Both the position numbers and the translations under genes were made by a program. The notes beneath the pieces are model-generated. The model did no database searches. It was not told the origin of the DNA and was given only the letters and a program-made list of their open reading frames with translations. DNA of 64,000 bases from Polyporus tsugae (Eukaryota > Basidiomycota > Agaricomycetes > Polyporales > Polyporaceae): the NCBI GenBank assembly GCA_024305745.1, contig JAHRBS010000012.1:1617001-1681000 (forward strand). The letters run 5' to 3'. Positions 11,641 to 23,029 of this stretch are shown here, in pieces. Every line of letters begins with the position of its first letter. Positions within the stretch are counted from its first letter, which is position 1.

Positions 11641-13942
11641 ATGCGCTTCTTCACCCAGTGCTCTACGTATATCCTTTTTGCACTGTTCACAGCCACGGCG
11701 GACGCGTCCGCGCGCATAGATCGCCGCACCGTCGTCTCGCGGTACAACCCCGTCCGGACCGCGTCGAGCAACAGCACGCCCATGCAGGTTGGGAACGGCC
11801 ACTTCGCCTTTGGGGCCGACGTCACCGGCCTGCAGACCTTCCTCCCGTTCGCGACCATGTCCGACTGGGGCTGGAAGAACGACTCCCTGCCCGACGGGAT
11901 GACGGAGGTGGACCTTGAGGCGTACCGCGGCGTCGTCTGGGACGGGGTCCAATATATGTTCGGGGGCCCGCAGCCGCTGCAGCAGTGGCTGATCTCGAAT
12001 CCGAACCGCGTGAACCTGGGGAGGGTCGGGCTGCTGTTTTTGGATGTGGATGGTGGGGCGATGGACGTCGCCGAGGGGGACCTGGTGGGGACGAGGCAGG
12101 TGTTGGACCTCTGGACGGGCACGGTTACAAGCACGTTCCGGTGGGAGGGCGAGAACGTCACCGTGCAGACGGTTTCGGCGCAGAGCAGTGACGCTATTGC
12201 AGTCATGGTTCGTTCTCCGCTCCTCGAGAAGGGCCGACTCGGGATCTTCCTCGACTTCCCCTGGAACGACGGCACATCCAAGTTCGAGGCGCCGTTTGTG
12301 GGGGTGTGGAATGCGACCTCAACGCACACGACGACGCTCACAACGGGCGAGGGGCTGGGACGGAACGCCGCCGCGGTGATTACACATGCACTGGACAACT
12401 CGACATTCTTCACCTCCGTGGGCGGAGGCAGCAGCTTCTCCATCTCGCGCATTTCCGCAGACGAGCACCGCTACAACGTCGTCCCGCGCCAGGCGTCGAG
12501 TTCGTTCTCCGTTACCGTCGCGTACGCGCCCGGGTCGATACAAACACTGCCATCGGTGAGCAGCATCCAGACCGAGTCGAGGGAGACCTGGCAATCCTAT
12601 TGGTCGGACCATGGGTTCGTCGACGTCGTGACTGGGTCGAGCAATTCGAGTGCAGACGAGCTTCAGCGACGTATTATCCTCTCGCAGTACCTGTTGCGAG
12701 TCAACGAAGCCGGCGACAACCCTCCACAGGAGGTGCGTAACATCATCGCATGGTTTCTACTGATACTAAATCACAGTTCAGTCTGGATTAGTGAACAACG
12801 GTTGGGTTAGTAAAAATTGAATGATCCGTGCGCATACACTCACCTCATACACTTAGTACGGCAAGTTCCACATGGAGATGTTCTTCTGGCACAGCGCACA
12901 CTGGGCTCTCTGGAACAATTGGGATCTCCTCGATCGGGCGAGCGGCTCATACGCGCGCTTCCTCCCGACCTCCGTTCAGCGCGCCCAGGTCCAGGAGAAC
13001 TACTCTACGGGCGCACGGTGGTCGAAGATGACGGATCCCTCCGGCCGCTCAGCCCCTGGTGAGATCAACGAGCTTTTGATTTGGCAGCAGCCCCACCCAC
13101 TCGTCTTTGCGGAGTACGAGTACCGCGCAACGCGCTCGCCGGCGACGCTCGAGAAGTGGCGGGAGGTGGTGCGCGTGACCGCGGACTGGATGGCCGTATA
13201 TGCAAAACGGAACGGGAACACGGGCTTCTTCGACCTCGGGCCACCGATGTATGTCGTCAGCGAGGACACTAGCCCGAACGTGACGCGCAACCCTGCGTTT
13301 GAGCTTGCATACTGGCGGTTCGGGCTTGATCACGCGAGCACCTGGATGGAGCGTCTCGGAGAAGACGTCCCGGAGGCGTGGACCGAAGTGCGAGAGAACC
13401 TGGCGCCGGTCCCGATGGAAAATGGGCTGTATGCGGTTTACGAGGGAATCCAGAGCGACTTCTGGGACACGCCGACCTACACCAACGACCACCCGGCGCT
13501 GGTGGGACTGTACGGATGGCTGCCGCAGACGGCGAATGTGAGCCTCGACATGGCGAAAGCGACGGCGGAAAAGGTCTGGACGAGTTGGAACATCAGTAAT
13601 TGTTGGGGGTAAGTGCCTGCTCCACACGGGCGGGATGCCAAAAACTTACAGTTGCATGAACTTTGCAGTTGGGACTTTCCGATGCTGGCCATGTCCGCCG
13701 CGCGCAACGGGGAGGCGGAGAAGGCGATCGACTGGCTGCTGCATCCATTATTCCAGTTTGACGATGTTGGGATGCCTGTCGGTGGAGTGCGAGTTCCGAC
13801 TCCGTATTTTCCGGGGTCAGGAGCATTGCTGTATGCTGTCGCGATGATGGCAGGAGGATGGGACGGAATCAATGTTACCGCACCGGGGTTCCCTCGGCAG
13901 GGCTGGGAGATTAGGGTGGAGGATATCAGTAAAGCAATGTGA
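11641..13942 (+). CDS. Secreted six-hairpin (GH65-like) glycosidase
   Basis: Four exons (11641-12732, 12782-12805, 12857-13608, 13669-13942) join in phase to a protein of 713 residues. Residues 1-22 form a signal peptide (MRFFTQCSTYILFALFTATA). The N-terminal domain carries MQVGNGHFAFGADVTGLQTF, the pattern of GH65-like enzymes and related six-hairpin glycosidases. The 24-nt second exon encodes SGLVNNGW and was chosen because it joins PPQE to YGKFHMEMFFWHSAHW without a stop. The (alpha/alpha)6 part follows with GEINELLIWQQPHPLVFAEY, and the protein ends soon after GGWDGINVTAPGFPRQGW. Several N-x-S/T sites fit an extracellular glycoprotein. Substrate cannot be read from sequence; action on alpha-linked disaccharides or host or fungal polysaccharide is only inferred from the family. 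The gene looks complete, with no frameshift. Confidence 0.88.
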
Positions 13943-15203
13943 CGTTTGTGAAATATATCGTGCTTACCACCGAAGAGCCTTGATCTGCGAGTTCAGCACC
14001 GTTGCTGATAGCAAAGCGAATAATTCGTGACTTGTGTTCATAGCGCTCAGAGAGTTTAAGTTTGTTGTCCATGTGGCGGCCGGGAGTAGTCGGTGGTCAA
14101 AGTGAGGTTTAAACTCTCTATTGATCTGTACAGTATACTGTACATACTGTACAAGCAATCATAAAACCGACGGGACAACTCGGAACTGGACGACATGGCG
14201 TGAGCACGTACGGATCTTGTTCTGATAGTGTTCCCAAGAAGGCAGGTCGCCTTCCAAAAGGAGGGGAATTCTGTGAAGGGCGAGGTCCTGGTCATGGAAG
14301 ACAAGACTACTTAGTTCGGGAGGATCAGCTGGTGACCTCCCTTGCCTGCGCACGTCGATGCTAGTCAAAGCTTAAGTGCCGTCAGAGCCAGCTCACTCAA
14401 GAGCACCGTTGGAGTTTCCCCATCTCCCCCACCAGCCACAAATACGACATACCTCGTCTCCCAAGTTCCCGCCGTCGCCGTTGCAACTTGCAACCCCTAT
14501 CGTCGTGCGGACATACGCTTACAACGCGGCCGTTCCTCCTAGTTTCCGTCTTCAACTTCTCCCGAAATGCCCCGGCGTGCGGGTCTACCGGGATCAGCGA
14601 ACGCCCTTCCAGTCCTGGTCGCTGGCCAGGATGAGGGCCATCCAGCCTCACCGCGCCCATTTCGAAGCAAGAAATCTCTTCTGATAGGCTCGGCTGTGAG
14701 CTCCATCGGCGCAAGTTGGGCGCAAGGCTGGACGGTTGTCGGGTGCGTGCGAGCACATCATCCTGGTCTGTGTATTGGTCATCTCAAGGCTCAAGTCAAT
14801 TTATAGCATAATTTGACATCGCAATGAGCGCACCTCTGGGTGTAGGCTGGCAGTGGCAAGCAACATTTGGGGGGAAGAGTCCTCGCAAGCGGACGATGTG
14901 TTCAGAACTTCAGGTTGCGGAGGCCGGCGTGAACTGGGCTCTCCTTCGGGTCTTAGCGCCCATGGGAGTAGTTATGCACGTGATACTGCCCGTCCGCGTC
15001 ATCCTCGGAGTGCCGGAGGGCGAACAGCGGCAAGTAACGGAACGCAGAGCAAAACACCGAAAGCGCATGCCCCACAACAGAAAAGGTGACAACCTCTTTG
15101 TCCTACCACCCCCTCCTCCCATTCCACTGTCAGTGTGAGGCAGTCAACAGCTCTGACTCTCCGATTCAGGTGCTGACAATCACGTTCTCGTACAACCCTC
15201 ATC
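13943..15203. other. Intergenic, no supported gene
   Basis: This is the glycosidase 3' flank and the F-box gene promoter, both on the plus strand. Short frames at 14342-15138 on both strands show no recognisable domain. Confidence 0.45.
14049..14144. repeat. Inverted repeat and 18-nt palindrome in glycosidase 3' flank
   Basis: AGAGAGTTTA at 14049-14058 pairs with TAAACTCTCT at 14110-14119. Just beyond lies the perfect palindrome TGTACAGTATACTGTACA (14127-14144), followed by a further ACTGTACA copy. It sits about 100 bp after the glycosidase stop codon. It could be a 3'-UTR hairpin or a relic of a small insertion. Confidence 0.5.
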
Positions 15204-16537
15204 ATGACCTCCACACTCCTCAAGCTCAACTACGACGTCCTTTCGGACATCCTTCCTCTTATCTCCTCACACGACGCCGCCCAACTCGCTCTAACATGTC
15301 GCTGTGCCTATGCTCTCGCCCTCCCCCGCTTCCTCTCCGATGTCTCACTCGGAGGACTCTACCACAAGCCGAGCAGCAGTGCCGTCTCCCAGTTGACTGA
15401 CTTTTGCAACTTCCTCCTCGCTCCGGCACCCAGCTGGCACGGTCCCCCCTCGGCCCGCCTTGATGCCCTCTACACTCTTGAGGTTATGCGTGACGCCGTC
15501 CGCGTTAGGAAAGCCGGCGTGTGGACAACCGACGCGTCCGCTGTCGCGCTGCTCTCCAATGTCCTCGCCCGCGCCCACAACCTCCAGAAGCTCACTCTCT
15601 GGGGTACCGAAGCCCTCTTCACTGCCTACCCCGACTTCGGCTTGGGAAGCAGTCTTTCCATCCACACCCTGGTCCTCGGCGGTGATGTCGCGCCCCTCCC
15701 TGCCCTCGCCCGCGCGTTCCCCCACGTCCGCCAGCTCATTTTCGTCGGCGGCGGTGCGTGTGTGCCAGAGTGGGCGTTCGCGTCTCCCTCTGTGGACCCC
15801 CAGGCTCTCAGCGCGTGGCGCGACTCTGTCGAGTGCATCGATACCGGCTTCCCCGTGCTTCCCCTCGCGGTCACTGCACGTCGCGTCCACCTGCGGAACC
15901 CCATCGTATCTGATCTCGATGCAGTCCACTGTGCCCGGGAGTTCCTCGGAAGGACACGGCCAGTCGTCCTGTCTACCGCAGTGAGCGCGTACGCACCATC
16001 CGAGGAGATTGGAGCGGTCTTAGAGCTCGCCGCACCGAGTTTGCGGTATCTGGAGCTTGTTGGGGATAGGTGCGAGAACGTCAAGGATGGTACGGAGTGG
16101 GTTCAGGTACGTCTCACTCGAGATCGATGGCCACGGGACGGTACGTTGACCATGGTTTTGTTACACAGGCACGCGTTGCGAATGGGTTGTCCTTGCTCCC
16201 TGGCCTCTCCCTGCTTGGCGTCTCGATCACAGTCACTCCCGTCGTGGTCCCTGCAGCGAATAGGCTGAAGCCTCACGTGAACGTACCGGAGCCGCCAAGT
16301 TTGGATGAGCCGCACGACCCTGTGGGGCTCGCGCGTACCGTCGCTGCGAGTTCGCCCTCTCTGAGGTTCATCGCGATCGACCTATCTGCTGTTGCGAAGG
16401 GGTCCAGCCCGGTGGAGTGCGCTTGGTTCCGGGTAGCTGAAGTCAAGGACAGTCGCTTGCGACACGTTGTGAGGATCAGCGAGAAGGAGGGGAAGGCTGT
16501 GGTCGAGAAGATGAGGGCATTCAACCGGTATGACTGA
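15204..16537 (+). CDS. F-box/leucine-rich-type protein
   Basis: Two exons, 15204-16106 and 16169-16537, join in phase 0 across a 62-nt GT-AG intron (423 residues). Residues 6-50 match a basidiomycete F-box: LKLNYDVLSDILPL, then LALTCRCAYALALPRFL. Such domains bind Skp1 and recruit targets to an SCF ubiquitin ligase. The rest alternates hydrophobic strands and helices like degenerate leucine-rich repeats (NLQKLTLWG, SIHTLVLGG, SLRYLELVG), the usual substrate-binding part. It is a paralogue of the F-box gene at 45.3 kb: both share the LALTC motif after the F-box and an intron at the equivalent WVQ/WV position. Target unknown. Confidence 0.85.
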
Positions 16538-16955
16538 AGCTCCTAGCAGTGAGTACACGCTCGACCTTCTGTGCGGGATGCTATCTGATTTAGCCTATTC
16601 CTCAGCTCTCTCCGTGGTGCGGCATAGACTATAGACTGTTGCATTGGGAGGATATGTGTGATTAAACTAAATTCTTCTTTCATCACGAGCTAATGCTTAA
16701 TGCCACTCGAGCGCATACAGCACGTGCGTACCCACCTACTAGCGATGTCCTTTCGGTTTCTGTCTTCCACTTGCATTATCTTTGACCCAATGATTCTCCT
16801 TAGATTCGGATGCTTGGTTCCTACATATATGGTCTCGATTCTATAGAGTTTGAAACACGTAGCTCAGGTCATAGTAATACATAATGTGCTGGAGTGACTT
16901 CGGTTATACATGTTGACGATGCCTTTTCCGCTCTTCCTGTTGCGGTGCACGAACT
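16538..16955. other. Intergenic, convergent 3' flanks
   Basis: This holds the 3' flank of the F-box gene and, at its right end, DNA resembling the 3' flank of the intact aldolase (compare 16890-16912 with 17720-17745). The duplicated segment therefore extends past the coding remnant. Confidence 0.5.
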
Positions 16956-17340
16956 TCAATAACCGAACTTCTTCTCCGTCTCCGTCTCGCCAACCGCGGT
17001 GGCGAGGTGTCGCGAGAGCCCGTCCGCCATCGCGCCTTAGTCCGTCGTTACATTGATCTACATTATACAGGAAGTGAGTCCACATTACAGGTTAGAACTT
17101 AGAACCCACCATGTCGTATCCCTCTTTTGCGCGTTTTGCAGATTGCGCACCCGACGTAGTCTCCGTTGCTGACCAATATACCGGATATAGATGACAGTCG
17201 ATCTATACCTACACCCGACGCGCGTCGGAGGTGGTCCGCCGCGGACACCCCGGGGTCCTCAGGCGAGCTGCGTGAACGGGTTCCCGAAGCCCCGCACGTC
17301 AGTCGGGGGAAAGCGTGCCACGACGGATGCCGCCTGATAC
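16956..17340 (-). pseudogene. Decayed copy of the neighbouring HpcH/HpaI aldolase
   Basis: Three pieces of the aldolase gene at 17.8-18.9 kb recur here in the same order. The start of its exon 2 is at 17340-17220 (QAASVVARFPPTDVRGFGNP followed by FTQLA). Most of exon 4 is near 17170-17100 (SGAQSAKRAKEGYDM). The last exon (INVTTD, then GAMADGLSRHL) ends in the same GY-stop at 16956. Exon 1, the rest of exon 2 and exon 3 are missing. Two nonsense changes are visible: the Trp of QLAWGPG is TGA, and the codon after INVTTD is TAA where the intact gene has CGA. The frame at the start of the exon 4 piece is also off by two bases. It cannot encode an aldolase. Confidence 0.85.
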
Positions 17341-17762
17341 CTACACCGGAGGCAGAGGCAGAGGAGTAGTAGTAGCCGGGGATGCTTCCAGTTCATTCAA
17401 GTTGGTACCACAAACCTCGGAGACTCACGCGATGTAAATGCAATGTATTCACATTTACGATGTCCTATAGTATGAGAGATTTGAAATGTCGCGCGGTCAG
17501 AAATGCGGTGGGCGCGAGCGCACCTCCCGCCGTTCTCGCGCGTCCTCCTCGCTCGGTGTTGTCCCTCGCTGAATCGCTCTATCCCAGTCGCTGGCGGCAG
17601 GTGTATTTCACTTCTTCAATTTAGATTCAAATGCTCACATATCCCTGTCCATGTATTTGTTCTTGGATCAAAACACGAGCCTAGGTTGTAGTTCAACGTA
17701 ATTTTCTCGAGTGACTTTGATTACACACATTGAACTAGTCCTCCCTGTGGTATCCGGGTGCT

Positions 17763-18939
17763 TCAATAACCGACCTTCTGGTTTGTGCCCGTCTCCCTGA
17801 AGGCATCGGCAAAGTGGTGCGAGAGCCCGTACGCCATCGCACCTCGGTCGGACGTTACATTGATCTACACAATGTATGAAGTGAATGTCACTCTCAAGGT
17901 TAAGCCACGGTACCGGTACCGGTACACAGAACGTACCATGTCGAATCCCTCTTTCGCGCGCTTTGCGGCTCGCCCACCTGAATTGCAGTAGATTGCGCTG
18001 GCAGCGCACATACTTTATCAGGCCCTGCTGATTCGGGAGGCAGGGCATGAAGACTGTATACAGACCATTTCTTGCCCTTGGCATGTGCGGCTGCAAGGAT
18101 GTTCTGGATCATCTTCTCCACCTCTGGGTGCGGGTCTGGGGAGGGCGTTGGGAACCCGTGTGAGAGGGAGAGATCATACGGGCCTATGAAGACACCATCT
18201 GTGCACGCGAGGTTGAAGACAATTAACCCTCCTCAACCACAGCGAAAGGCTACGGGCAACTGACCAAGATCGTCAACACACAGGATCTCCTCAAGGTTTG
18301 CGTAGTCGTCACGCGTCTCGATCTGGACGAGCACGAGCACGGACTCGTTCGCGCGCTGGTGATAATCCGCCGCAGACACGCCGGGGCCCCACGCAAGTTG
18401 CGTGAATGGGCTCCCACACCCGCGTGTGCCCGTTGGAGGAAAGCGTGCTGCAGAAACGACCGATGCCGCCTGCGCGCGATTGGACACCTACAACCGCATC
18501 ATCCCCAGCAGAGATTAGTTCACGGACTTCGCATTTAGCTCTTAGGTTTCCGTTCCTCCCGCCGCCTCCCGCTGAGATTGGGATTGGAATGGTAGGAACC
18601 CGAACGCACCATCGGCACAAGCACGCCCTGGTCAAGGACATACTTGATCTGCCACGCCACGCTCCCGTCCGCACACGCTCCGGTCGCGGGAATGCGCACG
18701 ATCGTGCTCGGTGCGTCAGGGCCCAAGCCCGCGATCGCGGTCACGGACTCGCCCGCGCCGGGATGGAGGGCGGTCATGCAATGTTCGCAGTCGATGAGGA
18801 CCCAAGAGAGGTGCGGGGATGCGGAGGCGGTGACGCGGGCGTTGAGGGATCCGGGGAGGGTGAGCCACGCGCCGAAGGCGGGCTCGGAGGCGCGGAATGC
18901 GCGGAGGAGGGGGTGGGCGTGGGTGAGGGCGGTAGCCAT
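17763..18939 (-). CDS. HpcH/HpaI-type aldolase (2-keto-3-deoxy acid aldolase family)
   Basis: Five exons agree in phase: 18939-18610, 18487-18265, 18198-18066, 17997-17937 and 17864-17763 (282 residues). The family uses a divalent metal to cleave or form 4-hydroxy-2-oxo acids to pyruvate plus an aldehyde (family knowledge). Visible motifs in order: GAWLTLPGS, WVLIDCEHCMTALHPG, STIVRIPATG, WQIKYVLDQGVLVPM, ARFPPTGTRGCGSPF, VLVQIETRDDYANLEEI (metal-binding Glu) and DGVFIGPYDLSLSHGFP (metal-binding Asp). Exon 4 was fixed by the family stretch GKKCAIYCNSGGRAAKRAKE, which appears only with the acceptor at 17998. The canonical Gly after EH in the second motif is Cys here. No signal peptide, so likely cytosolic or organellar. 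A truncated pseudogene copy lies directly downstream. Confidence 0.9.
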
Positions 18940-19639
18940 TGGAAACGGGCTCTGGATGCAGGGGGAGGGAGGTGTCGAGGTGCGTGTTATGAGGCTGGAT
19001 GGACAATCTCAAGGTAAGGTTGCGAAGCGTCCAGCAGGGAGAAAGGAAGGGAGTTGGCGCGTAGCTTTGACAGAAGCCTTAGTTTTGCAGGAAACCGTGA
19101 AGCCTAAGTGCGTTTAGAAGGACGCGCCGGATGTCATGAGGTACAAAGTTGGGCAGACGTGGTCACAGGATAGTTGTGCGTCCTCGTTGCGATTCCTTTG
19201 CCGAGTGATTCAAAGCCATGAACCTTTCTCTCGACGAGTGGAAGGCGGGGACGCTGACAACGGCGTGACTTGTATTCGTTCAGGTCACCTGCTATGCACA
19301 CAATACGCAGGGGAATAGCTCTTGTCAGGTGCGCCTTGAACTGTACTTGATTTACGACGCATGTATGCCTCGGGATATGAGAGTACGATGGGCCATAACT
19401 ATCTAATGTTAAGATGATCAGCTTCGTCAAAATTGAACAGTCAGTCCCACCTGCACGAAAACGCACCAAATGTAGAGCACATGGACCCGAGCATGGTTAA
19501 AAACACGCCGAAAGATGAGGTTTGTGTTGGTCATGCAGCTCCCTCAGGAGAAAAGTAGGAAAACGGAAGTCAACAGGTGCTTCTGCACAACGATGTAGCA
19601 GGAGGTATACACGATCCCGGACAACCAAGCAAGCCACGA
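18940..19639. other. Intergenic, no supported gene
   Basis: This is the promoter of the aldolase and the 3' flank of the PinX1-like gene, both minus. The frame at 19134-19469 (minus) has no family match. Nothing else was seen. Confidence 0.45.
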
Positions 19640-21400
19640 TCACCTGTCAGTCTTACGCTTTTTCTTGTTCTTCTCCTTTCGCTCTCGGTTCTCCAAGCTC
19701 GGCGGACTCCCTGCGTCTGAACCGGCGATCGCACTCAGCTGCGCCTCAGCCTCCTTGCGTCTCCGCTTCTCCTCTTTCCGCCGTTTGCGCTCGGCCTTCT
19801 CGTCAGCGGCGGCCCGGCTCTCCTCAACGTCTTCGGTCTCATCCAGTTCTTTCTCCTTCCCCTTCTCCTTTTTGCTCTTCTTCCCTTTCTGCCGCTCCTT
19901 GTCCTTCTTGTCTTTGCTCTTTTTCGCCGTCGATTCACCGTCCTCGTCGACTTTGTCCTCGGCATCGACCTCTGGGACGACCTCCGTCGAGCGCGTCACA
20001 GTCGCGGACGTGAACATGGATGCGAACGATAGGCGGCTGCCGCTCCCGATGCCACCAAGCCCTCTGCGCTCTTTGACCTCCAGCGAGACCTCCTGTCGCA
20101 ACCTGGAAGCACCCAAACCCATCCGCGGCCGCTCGCCGTAGTCATCCGCCTCCTCTGCTAGGGCGGGGGTACTGGGCGAGGACGACGGCCGGCTCTTCGC
20201 AGCGAGCTTCTCCTTGAAGTAGTCCATGACGCTTTTGCTCGAGACGGTCAGCTCCTGCAGCTTGATCTTTTCGGCGGGTGTCGCGGTACCCGACGGGTCG
20301 CTCGAAGATGTGCTCGGGCCGGCCTCGAAGGGGGTGGGAGGGTAGGACGTCGGTAAGGAAGATGGGGTAAGAGGCGTCGTGGACCCGGAGTCCGCGATTC
20401 CAAGGATCTCGGCGAGGGCTGCGGCGGAGGTGGACGCGCGGCTTTTGGCAGCCATGTGTCGTGCGCGGAAGGCTGCGCGAGGACTGTAGAGGTTGCTGTA
20501 GTGAGTACGCGAAAGGAAGCAGCAGTTGAGAAAGGAAGAGTCGGAGTGGACCAACGTCAAGAGTGCAGCGAAGAAACTCTGAGTATTTCCAGATGAAACT
20601 AGTGGAGGGCGTTTCAAGGAAGAACCACTCACTGTCTAATCCGTGCTGCAGGTCGGCTTGTTGGAGTCGAAGAAGGAATAGACGTCCTGGTCTCAGACTC
20701 TAGGGGTGTCGATGCTACCGCCTCCACCTCCACATCGCCTTTCTTGCTTTTCTTCCTCGCCTTACTTTCGCCCTCCGAATCCGAGTGATTGTCAGAGGAC
20801 CTCTTCTTCTTGGATTTCTTCTTCTTCCTCTCGCACTCCTCCGCATCAGCATCCTTGTTCCTCTTCTTCTTCGACCTCCTCTCCTCAACCGCGCTTGCTT
20901 CATCCTGGTCCTCCCCAGCAGACGTCGCCATGCGTTCTGCCTCGATGGTAGTCATGTCTGCGCCTTTCGTGAAGCCGTCAATCTTCATCGGCGTCTCCTC
21001 TTCCCCATCTCCATTCGCAGCGTTCAGCCTCCGAAGGAGGCTCTCAAAGTCCTTGTTCTGCTTCCATGCGAGGCCCTCAGCGCTGTTCTTGTGACCTGCC
21101 CCTATGCCGAGCATGTCGAGCTTCTGGTGCACGCTCAGGGCCTTCGTGCGCCCTTCACCCGACACACCGAGGCCGCCGGACGGGTCCCAGCCAAACTTGG
21201 CGAGGTACGCGGCGCCGAACTTGTTCGCATCTGGAACGCGGGTGGTGTAAGTGTATCTTTAGAAGACGGTGTGTAGGAGAGAAGGAGAGGCAGAAGGACT
21301 CGAGTGAGAGGAAAGGTACAGAGTTCGTACCATTTGCCCATGCGAGATTGCGTGGGTCGTTCGGGATGCGTTGTTTTGTTTTGCGACCAGAGAGACCCAT
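19640..21400 (-). CDS. PXR1: PinX1/Pxr1-like G-patch protein
   Basis: Three exons, 21400-21331, 21230-20633 and 20495-19640, join in phase to 507 residues. The N-terminus MGLSGRKTKQRIPNDPRNLA is the hallmark of the PinX1/Pxr1(Gno1) family. It is followed by a G-patch (KFGAAYLAKFGWDPSGGLG, residues about 27-45, then EGRTKALSVHQKLDMLGIGAG). After a Lys/Glu-rich spacer with KKKK clusters comes the second family region, PRAAFRARHMAAKSRAS then AALAEILGI, split from the first part by the second intron. The C-terminus is again basic (KNKKKRKTDR). In yeast the orthologue acts in nucleolar pre-rRNA/snoRNA maturation with the helicase Prp43; in mammals PinX1 also inhibits telomerase. The Lys-rich tracts fit a nucleolar protein. 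Both long plus-strand frames over this gene are antisense shadows. Confidence 0.93.
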
Positions 21401-22025
21401 GACTTGCAACCAGCTTGGGCAACACGTACAGAGCCAGAGGGCGATCTGGGAGCGATTGGAGAGTCAGAGTCTAGGAGATGGGCTCCCGGGTCAAGCTCGC
21501 TCAGCCTCCGCTTCAGTTTCGGGGTGCGCTTAATTCATATTTTCTGTGACAGGCATTGGCGTGATGCCCGTGACGTCGACTCTCGTGACGCGTCGCCATA
21601 GCAAGCGCCCAGGCTCCGCCCGAGTCGACGCGCGCAACGGGACCGCCGGTCCTCCGAGGACTTGTCTGTGTTGTCCTCTTACAGCTCCCACCGTTCTGTC
21701 CCTGGTGACTGGATTCGAACGCTTCGCGCATTCTGTTGCTAGAATGCGTAGCCGTCTCCAAGCATCAACCTTGCGGCGACTTGTAGCCTTGACCCGACGC
21801 ACGGCGGCTTGACTTTGCAAGCGGTCCACTTGTGTGGCCTTCTTCGCCGCTCCACAAATCCACTCTCACCGTCGCGAGGTTTCGACCAGAGGCTCTTGCG
21901 TTCTCCCTCATCCGCCTCAAAGTTTCAGGTTTCTTCTTCGGTGACTCCGAGGTCCTGACATCGGCTGTTTCATCTCAACCCTCAAGCCCCTGAACAGCCC
22001 TAGGCGCAGAATTGGCGAGAGCGAT
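21401..22025. other. Divergent promoter region
   Basis: This separates the PinX1-like gene (minus) from the cupin gene (plus), so it holds both promoters. A minus-strand hairpin GCATTCT/AGAATGC followed by TTCGAATCC (about 21710-21750) looks like tRNA parts but does not fold as one. Confidence 0.45.
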
Positions 22026-22552
22026 ATGGCTTCTCTTGCTCAACACGAGGCGGAACAGCAAGTACGCTCGTGGGGCTTCTCTACCGTCTACACATGGACG
22101 GATGGTCCGTGAGTAGCCGCCTTCATCCACCCACGCCTGGGCGAGCGACAGTACGGTCTTCTTGCCCAGCTGCAATGTGCAGCCCAGCGTTTTGGTATTT
22201 GCAACAACGTGGCCGCAACGCCCTCTTCCCCCGTGCGACATGCGCGTGAGAGGAGCGGCGTTCGGCGCCGCGTCTGCGAATGCCTGAGCTTAAATCCTCC
22301 TCCTAGCCGACGCGTTGCTGATTCGCATGTGAACGTCCCGTCTTCTGTAGGAATGCGTATTACCCGCCCCACCGCCACGACGGGCTCACGACACATCTTA
22401 TCCTTTCTGGGACGTTCACCGTATGTTATCGGGAGGACGCTCCGGGCGAGAAGGAGACGTTCGGCCCAGGCGCGCGCATTGACGTCCTCGCCGGGAAGGC
22501 GCACGAAGTCTGGATGGGGAGCGAGGGTTGCACGTACGTGATTGGAGAATAA
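22026..22552 (+). CDS. Small single-domain cupin protein
   Basis: Two exons, 22026-22108 and 22351-22552, join in phase to 94 residues. The first encodes MASLAQHEAEQQVRSWGFST then VYTWTDGP. The second carries the cupin metal-binding motif 1, PPHRHDGLTTHLILSGTFTV, and motif 2, with GPGARIDVLAGKAHEVWMG. It ends CTYVIGE. The His-x-His and the later His in AGKAHEV are the expected ligands; the Glu of motif 1 is replaced by Thr/His. This matches a small RmlC-like cupin family common in fungi and bacteria, with no settled function. The 242-nt intron is long for this window, but the flanking frames offer no other exon. Confidence 0.82.
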
Positions 22553-23029
22553 TCGGAGGCTCAACGCCCACCGAATCTGAAGGAAGGCTCCAAGGTTTCG
22601 GCGATGATCGGTACGTCCTTACTCAACGTTCGTGGATGTGGTTGTGTCGGATTGATTTTTGAATGACGTGTAGGGGGCTCGTGAATGTACGTTAAACTGC
22701 CGCTGGTCTGGATTCAAGTATGGCCTCGGTCGTGTTCAATTCAAGAGATGATCCGGGAATTCGTTATCCCTACCGCACCGTCGTGAACATGACCAACCCC
22801 ACCCTCTTCTGTTTGCTCGCCTTTCCGCCGTCGCAAGTCTTTTTTTTTTTCATCCGAATCCCGTGTACCGTGAGCGTTCACTGGATGAATGCAGATGCTC
22901 GCATGACGCAAACGCAGCGCCCACATGAAGCGCCATACCTCCGCAACGCGACGAGGAGCCTTTCTCAATCTCAACATCCCCGCCAAGCTCCATCCACCCA
23001 ATTCGCTGATACCCCGGACGATGCGAGGG

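Noticed and set aside
19665..21276. Long Ser/Phe-rich plus-strand frames over the PinX1-like gene
   Set aside because: Their Ser/Phe/Leu runs are the complement of Lys/Glu/Arg codons of the real gene, which has the family N-terminus and G-patch.
21705..21755. tRNA-like hairpin and TTCGAATCC on the minus strand
   Set aside because: The T-arm stem does not pair (AAGCG against CCAGT), no acceptor partner for GTCACC lies upstream, and the anticodon loop would be six or ten bases.
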